Under the pieces are notes generated by a model. The model was given only the letters and a program-made list of their open reading frames with translations, searched no databases and was not told where the DNA came from. The position numbers and the translations under genes were made by a program. A stretch of DNA of 64,000 bases, from the NCBI GenBank assembly GCA_020746835.1, contig JAGPNK010000006.1, positions 1,550,001-1,614,000 of the forward strand, written 5' to 3'. This document shows positions 52,816 to 64,000 of the stretch, in pieces (within the stretch, counting starts at the first letter, position 1; the number at the start of each line of letters is the position of its first letter). Origin of the DNA: Stachybotrys elegans (taxonomy: Eukaryota > Ascomycota > Sordariomycetes > Hypocreales > Stachybotryaceae).

Positions 52816-55800
52816 TCACAGCCCCCAATGACGGATGAAGCGCGAAGCTATTCATGCTTCGACGCTGAGGTTAAGCGCCACGGCCCAGACACGATGCAAC
52901 TTCTTGAAGCCTGCCTAGAAGGCACAGACACAACTGAAGCCAGTGGTGCAAGAGGACGATGCGCAACTGCGGCTCCGTGACACGCTTTTCCGAAACTTAG
53001 AAGCTTTGAGAACTATGTCGTTGGTTGATACAACGAGCAATGAGCGACAGTACGGATACAGTCCAGTACATACCGTACCACAGAATGACCCGCAAGAGCA
53101 CCGTGGGAGAGACAGCCATCAGCCAACCACTTCCAGCCAAGATGCGCTTGCTTCAAAGCGCAAGTTACGTCTCCATTAGGGTGTACTCGGTGATCTGAGT
53201 TTCAGCTCAAGCTTACAGTCGTTAACCATCCGTCGTAACCGGCCATGTGGCAATGGCTATGGCGATGGCTATGTATGGCGATGATGGAAGAAGGCAAAGC
53301 CAAAATGGAATCCGAAGAGAAGAAACAAGGTGGGATGACGATGTAATTGGTCATGGTGCGAGATAGGAGGAGGAAAGCACGCGCGAACCGTTGCCTTCCA
53401 TGGTAATCTGCTGTGATACCTTGCGCCTTCCACCCCCCCTTCCCGACCTCCTTCTCGTCTTGCCTTGGCACGTTCTTTCTCTACTTGGTAGGCATCTACG
53501 CATCCGGCCTGCCATTTAGTATCTCAGCGACTCTCCAGACACGCCGTGCAGCCCGTCGTGCTTCGTTTGAGGTGCCATGCTTCAGCCCATGACAGGGCGG
53601 ATTGCACCAACAGCGGGAACGGCGGCAGGCAGCGATGAGGAGGCTCAGGCTGTCGAGGAGCAGTGACCTCATCCAATCGTCACACCGACATAGGACCAAA
53701 AGCGGATTCGCAAAAACCCCCGAGCTGTTTTGTACGACTGTTTGCCGTGGCCTCGATTCGTCGAGGATTGCCCACGTTGTGGCAGCGGCGTCGTCCATGG
53801 CAGTCAGTGCCAACGGCTGGCAAGGCTGGTTGCGTAACGCCATGGGTTTCATCAACCCAGGAAGGGGGGCTCTCAAAAAGACCTCAGGTTGGCAAAGGCT
53901 GAGGTTTGAGGACACCGAGCAGCTGGTACCGAACCGCAAGGATGAACTTTTTTTTCACGCCAACCAGAAAAACAGGGTTCGATGAGAAAGCCAGCGTGTA
54001 GAGCAGCTGGTTCATCTCCTCTTGTTGCGGTACCAATACCAATTTACCCATGCAATTTACCAGCCAACGTAGCCCAGGCACCCAGCCCATCAGCAGCGCC
54101 GAATAACTGGAAGCCAAGGGATACATATATCAGAATCTTAATATGATGCCTGGACCACGACTTGCCTACCAAGGCGGGCTGCAGCATAGAATGACGGGCG
54201 GTGGTAGGGCCGAGCAAGTGGCATATCTAGTATTGGTTTCTCCTGCGAGGGCGGGTGAAGGAATCGGCGTGCAGGGCGCGCGCGCCTATGTGCGTCAATT
54301 GCTTCCGGCGGTCGCTTCCGAGCACTTTACGAGAAACACATGGCCGGCAAGACGTCTCCCAGCCTCGGTAGAGACCCTGTTGGGCAATATAGCCGCCATT
54401 TACCGGCGCACATGTCTGCAGAGGCATCAATATGGCGGCAAAAGAGGCAATCCGGCCCGTGGCGCCTGGCCCTATCTTATTGTATACTTTGCGGCATGTG
54501 CATAGTATGATGGAGGAGAACAACAGCCCGCCTATTCTTGGCCACAGCCGACATGATGTCTCTCTCGTTCTCTCTGTCTTGGTTCTGTCCTACGCTCTCG
54601 TGCGCGCGCTTTCATCATGCTGATTGGTAGACCGGCCGGCTAAAGCCAGCCGAGGACCGCCCGCACATGACCGAGTCCCAGCCAGCTGGGCGTTAGCATC
54701 AGGCGGCCGCCGTTGTGCACTTCTCACCTTGGTTAACATGTTGGCTGGAGGGGGAGCCCAGACGCGCGCGCCTTTCCCCAGTCAGCACTGCGTAATTACG
54801 GAGCAGTTACGTGTCGCTAATAATATCCTGGGGACTTTGATGGACACTGGGATCCGCATGGGTCTCCAACGGGCGGGGGATCAGGCAAGATGGGTAGTGC
54901 TTGGTGGTGCTTGGTGGTGCTTGGGATGGGTGGCTTGGGATGGATTATGACTCTAAGCTAAGGCGATTAGGGCTAACAGGGACGAGGTCGATCAGCCTCT
55001 CGCTACCAAGCTCCTTGGCTGCTATCAATGTTTGTGGCCAACGTCAAAAGGGCTGCCTCAATTTCGGCATGGATGGGTGGCTGGTGACCATGATGGAGCG
55101 ACCCGTATGCCGGACTTGGTAGGTCCTGTTAGGAGGGAGGGCTTGCATCATCATTATCATCATAATCATGGCACTCGCTTTGCATATGTATGTACATGTC
55201 TGGCGAGGGCTACGGCGCTGCAGCAGAGCGTCATCGTACATCCATCCATCCAGGCAACAGAAGCGCCGACCATTATTTCTTTGCCTGCATGCACCCTCCC
55301 CTCTGCCGGCCTGGCCAAGAAGATAATCCATGCATGGCTTGCTGGCTTGACTCGACAAACATGCAAATTGGAGCGAGGTATGAAAATTCCTCGGCCCATC
55401 CATCCCATCGTCGCATTGCCGATCCGCATGCTTGCCATATAGTCCGAGTTGTATAGCCCGATAGACTCATGGCCCTGGATCAATTGATGACAACATTCTC
55501 CGTCTCCATCTCCATCTCCTTCCCCATTTCCATACTGATGATGACAGTGGTCTGCCTCTCTTTTTTCTCCTTCTTCTTGTTCTCTTCTTTTTTCCATTTT
55601 CCCTTCGTCCACTCCCTCCTTGTCTTTCTCTCTGGAAGATCAAGGTGCCCACGGACATGTTGTCCACTTCGAGCTGCATGTGGCGCAACTCGCACGACCC
55701 TGGCATTGGACGGTCTTGACCAGAACGAGCCGACCGACTTGCAGGCGGCTTTGCTCCCTAGTTAGGAAAGCAGCAGAGGGACAAACACAAGCCACGGTTT

Positions 55801-56796
55801 GGGCTACTGTACCTATAGTACACGTCGTCACACACACACACACACATACCGCACACCCCTCCCTCTGGCTTTCTCAGAGCGAGAGTTGAGTTATTCCCAG
55901 CTTGTTTGAACCAGATCGACCCTGCATCCCTGCTCAACCCCCTCTCGGATCCCAGGATTTGCACGTTACCCTTGTCCGCTCTACGGGCCAGCTTGTGCAT
56001 ACATAAACCTACGCCTCTCAAACAAGAAGACATGGGGTACGACGCACGCTGGCCAGAGACAACGATGGACAGCCAGGATCTCTTACGTATGTACTCTCCT
56101 TGAGCTTACCCGGAGAGAACCATATGATCCCACATATCCATGCAACAAGAATGGCCTTGGCTTGGCATGACAGGACCGAGACTTGTATCGTGCGGTTGCC
56201 AAGCCTCAAGGCGGGATATGCCAGAACCATGGGTCACGGATTACGAACCGCGAGCCGTGAGCCACTGTTTGGCTGAAATGGAGGATGGGTGCCATGAACC
56301 AGAATATGGTAGGGCGACCAACCAGAAGCAGATCCAGAGCTTGTTCGCTTACGGCAAGCCAGACGAGATGTGAGCACAGCACTTGCTTGCCGACCATCAT
56401 TCGGTCTGGATAGATTAACTGTCCATGGCGCAGTTGAGGTAATTGTGACAAGACGACTCGACTTGGAAGCTAGGTAGCCCATATGTATGCAAAGACAAGA
56501 GAGGATGAGACAAGCTAACAGCCGGTATTTGTCACTGCCCGGCTTTGTTTGGATGCTCCGCAGCACACGCCGCCAACTCAATTCCCTTGGGCCTTGAAAG
56601 GAAGGAGAAGGTAGTACTGGAGTTTCTAGCATCTCCCAGCATGTTTTATGATGATGAGATTGAATTCACCCACAAGCCTTCGTAGCGGCTTAACGTCTCC
56701 TCCCTCCACCACCTACCTAATACACAAGATTGTATTTTGGACCTGTCTAGTACCTACCTCGGATACTACTAGACTAACTCACTACAGTGTGAGGTG

Positions 56797-56846
56797 CTAG
56801 GTACCTAGGTATCTAAATACCTGCTTAGTACTAGGTACCTAGTACT
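56797..56846. repeat. Palindrome cluster CTAGGTACCTAG
   Basis: CTAGGTACCTAG at 56797-56808 and, 18 bases on, the 20-base perfect palindrome AGTACTAGGTACCTAGTACT (56827-56846). Flanks from about 56710 are rich in TACCTA-type words. Confidence 0.9.
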
Positions 56847-58869
56847 TGAATGTTCAGTGTGCCTCCTGCCTCCTAAGCTGACTTTGCCCTTAGTGCCTTC
56901 CCTCCTTGCAGCTGCCGCTAGATGAGTTTCGTCACTTGGCGCTAAGCCATTGGAGCTTTCGCTTTGGGATGCTTCCTTCTTCTTCCCCTGCAAAGGCAAA
57001 TGGACATGGGACATGGACATGGCAAAATCCATGTTGTTTTCTCAAAGCCCTACGAGCCCGTCCATGATCGATCCTCCCTTTACCAAACCATCTTTCATGA
57101 GAGCCAACCATATCTCGCAGCCTTGTTGAGATCTTGCGTGATGTTTTTGACCCAAAAGACAATGAATGGTATGTAGGTTCCGGAAACGCCAACACTTGCA
57201 TGAGCATCGCACAAACGTCCTGCCATCGGCTCACGCGACTAACCACACAGCCAAAAGCACTGACAATACTACCTAGGCTACTACAGTTGCCCTGTGTGAA
57301 TAGATGGAGGGTGCGTGTGTCGCGGGAGACCGATACCGACCCTGACCGAATCTGACACCATATTTCTCTCCGTGGCCAGGGGTTATGCATCTTCCAACAA
57401 AACACCGATTCTGGATTATGATGGTTTAGCACCCCAGGGTGCCTCCCCTCGTTTCCTCCAGGCCATCCCTGGTCCAATCGAGAGAGCCCGCAGCCAGGTG
57501 GCGGCTCTCAAGAGGTACCTAGTCAGCGGAGCAGAGAGCAGAAGGGAAAAGAAGAAGAAGCGAAGGACAAAGAAGCACAAAGTTGAAGCAAAACCCCACC
57601 CTCCCACGGATCCTACTATCCTGCGTCGCCTCACACCTCACACCCCTCCATCTCTGGCTCACCCCCTTACCACCTCCCACGCCTCAACCTACATAGTACC
57701 TTACCTGGTACTGCACTGTACGTGCTTCTTTCTTATTCTACCTTGGCGTGCTATGTACGGCTTAGACTGACCTCCCTCAGATGTCCCATATCGGATCAGA
57801 TCAGTGCAGCCACGCCAGACCGGGTTACCAAACAACACCCTGGACGAGGCCGGGGCTTCAAGTTGGCCTTGGGTACCGCCGACTCTGATACAATTACACC
57901 CAATTAGTGTAATAAGGCAGGCTCAAGCCATTCTCCACAGCTGCATCACTGGATATGGCTTCCGCTCCGGCCCTTTCCTTCGTTGACCATCCGCTGCCGG
58001 ATCCCCCCCCCTCGCGATCCCCCAGCATGGCTGCATGGGCAATCGCCTGGTCTCACAGCCCAGCGGCTGCCCACCTGGTCAGCCAGTATGTATGTACTAA
58101 CGGACATCCATCCGTGTAGATACATCATCCCTCGGGGAGGAACGGCGCTAGGGTTTGCCTGGCTTGCTCCTGCACCTGGCTCTATTGTGAGCAACGGGAT
58201 ACAAGCATGTATCTTGTCCACCACCACCAGAAACAGACAGCCGGATACCAACCGTCACAGCCCACTTCCAGCATGACGGGGCACCATGGGAGCCTTAAAC
58301 TTGTTCGTGGCTCACATTTAGCCTGCCTGCTCTGGACCCTCGCTCTTCAGTTCTCTTCTCTGAGATCATGCTCGGCAGCTTGCGCGTTGGTCTTGATCCA
58401 TGGTGTTCGCCGCAAACGCAATGACATGTTGGTCCAGCCTGGCATTCGCTTCCATCCGAGCCCACAACTCTTTATTACCATGTCACGTCCACACTCAACA
58501 TCCACTCCCCTCGTCCACGCACACCCACCCCTTCGTCTTTGCCAGGTGCTTGTCCCGGTCCCCTGGTCCCGTTCTAAGAAACGCTGCATACTCAGAATGA
58601 CAAGGCCACGCCGTCTCTTGCCGGAAGCGCTGTCTTGCAGGGTACCGCTGCCTTTGAAATCTTACCTCTTCTGGCAGCACCACAGCACGCACCAGCGCCA
58701 GCGCCAGCACCATCTCTCCCACCCTCTGCACCAGTAACCAGTGGTAGCAGCTTTCATATCCAAATCAGGTTGGCCTTGGCCTCCTTGTCCATGTTCAATA
58801 CAGGTTCCATCTGCCCCGCCCGTTTCGACGTCTCTCGCAAATCCAATCTCGAACTAGCCGTCAGGTCTT

Positions 58870-59201
58870 GTATGTATATTTTCCTTCGTCTTATACAGCT
58901 CTCCCGTCCGCTGCATTCGCCCCTTCCCCGTTTCTTTGCTCCCCAAGACTCCCTCGTCACTCCTTCTTATCTTCATAGTCTTCTCTTCATTTCACTTCTG
59001 ACCTCCTCCTTTTACCCTGTCCTTCCTTAACTTTTCTCCTGAGCATTTCTACTCTTTGAACTTTTTTGGCTTCACTGCTTGTCCTGCCTTGCTCCAACCT
59101 CTCCCGCCTTGCGCTCTCTTACCTGGATACCAACCATTGGACCTTGGTCTAACACATCAAGACATCCTACCTCGCCACTCCTCATGCGCTAAGTCGTGTA
59201 T
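58870..59201 (+). promoter_or_regulatory. Pyrimidine-rich leader of the proline-rich protein gene
   Basis: Strongly C/T-rich DNA directly ahead of the ATG at 59202, as seen in promoters and 5' leaders of other fungal genes in this window. Confidence 0.5.
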
Positions 59202-60775
59202 ATGTACGAGATGCTCGCCGTCAAGCAGCCACCAACCTATGGCTACAAGTCGGTTCATGATTTGCCAACTCCTCCATCCACCTCGCGAGCATCTCCTCCT
59301 CTTCCCTTCACGGAAGCCACCCATAAACCATTCCCATCGATTCCAAGGAGCCATAGCCCAACGTACCAGGCCATGCCTGGTCCTCACCGAGGGCTGCCTC
59401 CGCCAGCAGCCATGGCCCTCCCTCCTCAGCAACCGGGCCCTCCAGCAGGCGCAGTAGCAGCAGCACCCTCTGTTGCTCCCCCACACCCACCTCCACCTCC
59501 ACCCTCAGCACACCACGGTCAACCACACTCTATAGCCATCGCACAGGCTCATCAACCGCAGCCGCAGCCCGCCTGGACTACTCTGCCAGCGCCACCACAA
59601 CAATGGCAAGGAGCCGAAGAGTCCATGAGGACATGGCTCCAAACAAAAGCAGAAGAAGAGAAGACGAGACAGGAGGAGGAGAGGACGAGGCAAGAGAGCC
59701 TGCGGCTGGAGCAAAGGAAGGTTGAGATGGAAATGCTGCGAGCCTCCCTTGGTGGTGGCATCCCTCCCCCCATGGTGCCGCTTGTGTTTGCGGGTATGGC
59801 ATCTAGCGGTGGACTACCACAAGCCGCACTAGAGTGGGCACAGCAGTATCTGCAGTCGTACCAGGCCACTCACGGACAGCTTTTGCCAGCCTCGCAAGGC
59901 CAGCAAGGAAGCGATCATCCTCGAGATGTACCACCCCAGAGTCACGGCCAATACTCAACGTCGGCGACATCTACACAAGGCCCGGGCGGCTACGGCCCGT
60001 ATACGGGCTCTCCGACACGGTCAAGAGGCCACACCATTTCGGGAGCGGCGAGCACTCGACCGCTGGGAACGGCATCGAGCCTCATACAGCAGGGTCAGGG
60101 GCCTCCAGCAGGAGCCATGGCTGCTCAACTGCCTCAAACGTCCCCGCACGTGCAGACCCAGGCTGCCTCGCACGAAACGAGTCCATCTATATACTTTCAT
60201 CATTGGCAACCGCCAACCTCGCAGGCGGGGGCTGCTTCGAACAGACCGGGATCTCCCACTGGTTCGTCCAAAGCAAAGAGAAAGAGAGACTCCATGTAGG
60301 CTAACGAGGGCATATTTCTGTGCTTTTAGGAGACAATCCTCGAAAGCGCAAGGCTACTGGTCTGTCACAACCACAGCAGGCTGCGGTTGAAGGCCACTCT
60401 CGCTCTCCGCCTATCGGCCGACAGCAAGACACCGTACGCCCTACATCGCCGACTCGTAGGGGCCACAAACGGAATAGGAGCGACTTGTCGTGGTATCAGC
60501 CTTCCGAACAAAGCCCCAAAGCCGCCACAGCCAATCCAAATCGAACCCCGCCGCCCTCAACGTCAAATCGCGAGGCAGCTCGCGGCGATGTGAGAAAACA
60601 TTCAGTGACGTCTCTTCTATCAGGCGAAGCCAATGAATCGGCCATGTCGTCTCAAGGCACCAGGCTCTCGTCTGTTCATCACACTGATGCTTCTGAGCAC
60701 TTCGGCTGGAAGGGAGGAGAATCCTCAGCGAGGACTACGAGCCCCAGAAAAGAAGAACGCGAAAGGGAAGCATGA
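59202..60775 (+). CDS. Proline/glutamine-rich coiled-coil protein, probably nuclear, unknown function
   Basis: Exons 59202-60261 and 60330-60775 encode 501 residues. The intron has a GTTCGT donor, a GGCTAACGA branch point and a TTTTAG acceptor, and the join reads SPTG-GDNPRKRKA. The N-terminus (MYEMLAVKQPPTYGYKSVHD, then LPTPPSTSRASPPLP) looks like a conserved motif. A Pro/Gln/His-rich stretch is followed by a charged coiled coil at about residues 140-185 (KAEEEKTRQEEERTRQESLR, then LEQRKVEMEMLRASL), then IPPPMVPLVFAG and ALEWAQQYLQSYQ. The second exon has basic clusters (PRKRKAT, RRGHKRNRSD) that could be nuclear signals. No DNA-binding domain seen. A transcriptional co-regulator is a guess from composition. 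The gene has 10.5 kb of gene-poor DNA upstream, as developmental regulators in fungi often do. Confidence 0.85.
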
Positions 60776-62079
60776 GTCAGAAGACCTTTGGACTCCCGGC
60801 GGCCCTGCTGTGCCACTCCAAAACGACACTTGCTCGCCACGACAAACTGCATCCTGGAATTGACCATGATCAGTCTTGGCCAATACTGCCTGCTCAACAA
60901 CACACCGTGTTACGTTTCTGTCAAGAGAGATCTCCTGGTTTCTAAATTTGATGATGGGACCAGCCTTCTGACATGAAAGAGACCATCATTCTTATCTCAA
61001 CAATACAATGTGAGTAATGATGGGCCCTCCTTGGAGCATATACCGCAGCAGGGCAAAGGTGGTCGAACGATACAACACATGGCACCCTATCTCTCCGATC
61101 TCTCCGATCCATGTGTACGAAAAGCTTTCAACACTGGGCGCCGGGCGTGTTGCAGAGTTATCAGGTCAGCATGGCGTAAGTGCTTCGTCTATCGACTCGT
61201 GCTAAGCCATGGTCGGTGGCCGACGTTTCGTTGCATCTGTTTTGATGCCCGTTACACTCTAGGCATCAGTTTGGCGCACTGGGTTCGCGTGGCTTCGAAG
61301 CTGTGACAACTGGCTGCGGACCACAGCTGGCCATCGCGCGAGGGTCACGCCACGGTTCTTTTTGTTCTTATTTTCTCCTTATTTTCCCCTTCCCCTTCCC
61401 CTTTGATCCGCCATGGGAACATCAAAGACTGCAGAGCAGCTCGGCCATCTGCACGAACCTTGAACCAGATCACAACAAGCGTTAGTCCACCCACACAATA
61501 GCCACATGTTTGAGGGGCTTGGTTTGTATATATACATATATCCAACGGCAAACGAAAACTTATAGACATTTCAGCGAACAAGTTTGGCAAGGGGAGAACG
61601 GTACCGGGACCGAACAACTAGGAACTGATATGGCTCTGACTTTTGGCAGCGCAAAAGTCACTGGGAGAACATGGAGGACCTGGATGCACAGAACAGCCGG
61701 GCGGCTGGCCGCATCTATATGTACAATATGCGGATGAACAGTCAATGAAGGAAAGGACCGTAACCAATGACTTATTGTAGAGCTACAACAAAAGTAAGCG
61801 CCACAACCATGGTGGCTACCACTTGGCTAACTTCAATCTACCTATTTGCTAGCTGTGGACTGAAAAAAAAGAAAAAAACTATTGAATTCCCACACCACAG
61901 ACTTTCCCCAAGTATAAGCTGATACGGAACCAGGCACGTCAACCTTTCTGAGCCAGATGTAGCCCACAAGCATATGACAAGTATGTACAAGTAAAGAAGT
62001 TCCAGAGAATGCTAAACGAGCCAGTATCATAGCACATGCTGCACGTATGGGTTGTTAGTTGCGACAAGATGCGCTGAGT
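60776..62079. other. Convergent intergenic region, proline-rich gene and cytochrome b561
   Basis: About 1.3 kb of 3' flanks. Some small open frames; none supported. Confidence 0.6.
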
Positions 62080-62953
62080 CTATTGCTCAGCCCGTCGGAA
62101 GCCGAGTTTCTGCTTCTGTATGCGTGGGAAAATGCCGACGAGGATCAAGATGGAGAGAAGCGCAGTGGCCCATAGCTTCATCTTGAGAACGTATTCGTTG
62201 TAGGGAGTGAGGGTGGCACTGCAAATGGTGACGAGGAGGAGAACGAGGATGGTGTAACCGCTCATACGGTGATACTTCCAGATCATCTTGGCTCGCTCTT
62301 CACCTCCATATAGAGCGGGCGTGGCCCACATGGTGAAACCCACAACGTACTGGAGCAGGATAATGATGGAAGTGATGACGCCGAGGTAGCCGTGAACTGA
62401 GTGGAAGTGCTGGCCGTGGCCGACGATCTTGTTGTACTCAATGATGACCACACCGGCAATGAATGCGCACAGAGCAGCGAGGTTAAGTGAAGCATGGATC
62501 CATCGTCCGACGCGCTTCTGATCAGCCGTGTGCGTAGGCTGTAGAGTAAGGATGGATTGTACGAGGATCAGGACACCAAGGGATTGAGCGAGAGGATGAC
62601 CCGAGAAGAGAATGACGGGCTTGGTGAAGACACTGGTCCAGACGAGGATGAAGAGCAGAATAACTGCAGTCTGGGCGACTAAGCCGGTGCCTGTGGCGAT
62701 TACATGTCAGCTCATGCATGTAAACCAGGCTCAGGACCAAGGACAATCCAAACGATGGGTTCCGAGAATGGTTGATAGTGATTAAGGGGGGGGGGGGGGG
62801 CATACCGAGAACGAGGTTCTTGAAGAACGAGGCATCTTGGGACTGAGTAGCATCGCCGGGGCGGCCGAGGAGCGGCTCCGTCTCGCGCTGCTCTGTGCCG
62901 GTGCGCTCGATGCTGACGATGCGCTCTTCTGGAATACCCGTGGCGCTGGCCAT
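62080..62953 (-). CDS. Cytochrome b561-domain membrane protein
   Basis: Six-span haem membrane protein that would carry electrons across a membrane. Exons 62806-62953 and 62080-62690 encode 252 residues, joined G|GC at GTATGC...CAG. The soluble N-terminus has an acidic dileucine-like TEPLLGRPG. Candidate haem histidines sit in FSGHPLAQ, GRWIHASLN, FHSVHGYLG and WKYHRMSGY, the four-His layout of the b561 fold. Spans include GLVAQTAVILLFILVWTSVF and VITSIIILLQYVVGFTMW. No DOMON or reductase domain is attached. The intron carries a run of 15 G (plus strand) just after the donor. Localisation, perhaps vacuole or plasma membrane, is inferred from the dileucine only. Confidence 0.93.
62786..62800. 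repeat. Poly-G tract (15 G; poly-C in the transcript)
   Basis: Homopolymer inside the cytochrome b561 intron, immediately downstream of the GTATG donor on the minus strand. Homopolymers of this length are unstable in sequencing. Confidence 0.9.
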
Positions 62954-64000
62954 GGCTGAAGGATCAGGGACGAGGCGGCTCAGTAGAGAGAATACGCCTC
63001 AAGAGTAGGAAGACTAAAACTCCACAATCCGGCTGGGTGGATGGGAGCTGAAGCCGTGGCGCACGGTTGCGGTCTTCTCTTTCCGCTAGGCAATCCGGGG
63101 CCACGTCTATCGCCACTGGTCAAGCTGCGAAGACAGGAACAAAGGTCCAGGCACTGCTGAGGTGGTCGATTCCTCGGGGAAGAGGCGGGAAATAGCAGCA
63201 GCGGCAGCAGCAGCAGCAGGAAGCAAGCAAGGAGGACAGGTGATAAGTACAGAAACGAGACTCGCTGCGTGGAGGGGGAGAGGCTAAGAGGGAGCTGAAT
63301 TGGTCAGGCAGGCACGGGAATGGAATACGAAATGGTCCGGAAAAGAGACGTGGCCAGCTCAGCTCCTGGAGAGCAGGTGTTATGCCTGTTGCGTAATGAT
63401 GCAGGTGAGGCTGGGAGATGTTATAATTGCCATTGGAAGCCGGGGCCGAATCCCGTACCTACCGAGAGGAACACTGCCCTGTATGACGATTGGAAGGCTC
63501 CAGCCAATCACAGGGGCTATTATCAATCACAACCACCCACTTCACTTCCTTGTCCCCCTCCAAACAAAAATACCCCTCCATTGCGACATGGTAGGGTAGG
63601 CCTGACAGTACTCATATGTAAGGTCAACCAAGGTCCAAGGTCCTCAGACGGCGGGGATCTTTCAGCTCGGAAGGAAATGCCAGGCCAGGCTGGTGGTACT
63701 TTGCTGTCTACCTAGTACATAGCGACAATCACCTAATGACGTGTACCAGCATCTACTAACCTCACTTCATTTCTTCTACCTGAGGCAGCCAGGTACCTTT
63801 ACTCCTCCCGCCTCAGCTCCTCTCTCTTTACAACATACATTCGCAGCAATGCAACCACGATGAATGTATGCCCCAATACCAGGCTCCCCGCCAGCTATTC
63901 GTCTCCTCGAAATGGCATTACCCGCCAATTACGGGTTGGGGTAGCAACTAGCCCCAGATTCGTACCGCCGGCGTCGGAGTTGGCCGATGTGTAATACCCA
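62954..64000. other. Upstream region of cytochrome b561 to window edge
   Basis: Contains the promoter and leader of the leftward gene and a (CAG)n-type tract at about 63194-63219. The plus-strand open frames at 63300-63715 show no coding signature. Confidence 0.55.

Larger units (their letters stand above)
48734..59201. other. 10.5-kb region without a convincing protein gene
   Basis: No open frame here carries a recognisable domain or joins to others by good splice sites; the longest (50945-51562 minus, 205 codons) is composition-driven. The stretch holds the ABC transporter 3' flank, an 18-A tract (49436-49453), short tandem and inverted repeats, a (CA) run (about 55829-55846), CTAGGTACCTAG palindromes (56797-56846) and, from about 58870, a C/T-rich leader of the proline-rich gene. 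Some of this is probably promoter or untranslated leader of that gene; non-coding RNA cannot be excluded. Confidence 0.55.

Overview
This window is nuclear DNA from a filamentous ascomycete (Pezizomycotina, most likely Sordariomycetes and perhaps Hypocreales). The evidence is short GT-AG introns (about 50-170 nt) with CTAAC/CTGAC-type branch points, pyrimidine-rich leaders and typical fungal gene content: a group X hybrid histidine kinase, UDP-galactopyranose mutase, Chs7 and a DUF1763 protein. The genus cannot be fixed from the sequence alone. I see no rRNA, tRNA, CRISPR array or recognisable transposon. Eighteen protein-coding genes are supported, with exon joins worked out by reading the frames across consensus splice sites.

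Left part (1-25.6 kb). The 3'-truncated histidine kinase runs off the left edge (minus strand). A UDP-galactopyranose mutase (minus) and a nucleotide-sugar transporter (plus) diverge from a 5.3-kb gap; together they look like a galactofuranose supply locus. Then come ribosomal protein L27 (minus), a TTC36-like TPR protein (minus), 4-hydroxyphenylpyruvate dioxygenase (plus, with an apparent one-base frame break at its N-terminus), the TFIIH subunit Ssl1/p44 (minus) and the chitin synthase export chaperone Chs7 (minus).

Middle part (25.6-48.7 kb). After a 5-kb gap lies an MFS sugar transporter with a long N-terminal extension of unresolved start. It is followed by a dense block of small housekeeping genes: a DUF1763/LYR-like protein (plus), frataxin (minus), AP-3 sigma (plus), an unknown probable mitochondrial membrane protein (minus) and cytosolic leucyl-tRNA synthetase (plus). 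After 3.3 kb of non-coding DNA come a small GPI-anchored-type secreted protein (plus), the diphthamide protein Dph3 (minus) and a peroxisomal half-ABC fatty-acyl transporter (plus). Several of these genes are divergent pairs sharing promoters of 290-560 bp.

Right part (48.7-64 kb). A 10.5-kb stretch without a convincing gene precedes a proline-rich, coiled-coil, probably nuclear protein of unknown function (plus). A six-span cytochrome b561 protein (minus) follows, then non-coding DNA to the edge. The large gap holds low-complexity tracts, short tandem repeats and palindromic CTAGGTACCTAG-type clusters.

The least explained items are the proline-rich protein and its huge upstream region, the ATG-less N-terminal extension of the sugar transporter, the frame break in the dioxygenase, and the unknown 145-residue and 142-residue proteins. 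I found no clear sign of an entirely new multi-gene system.
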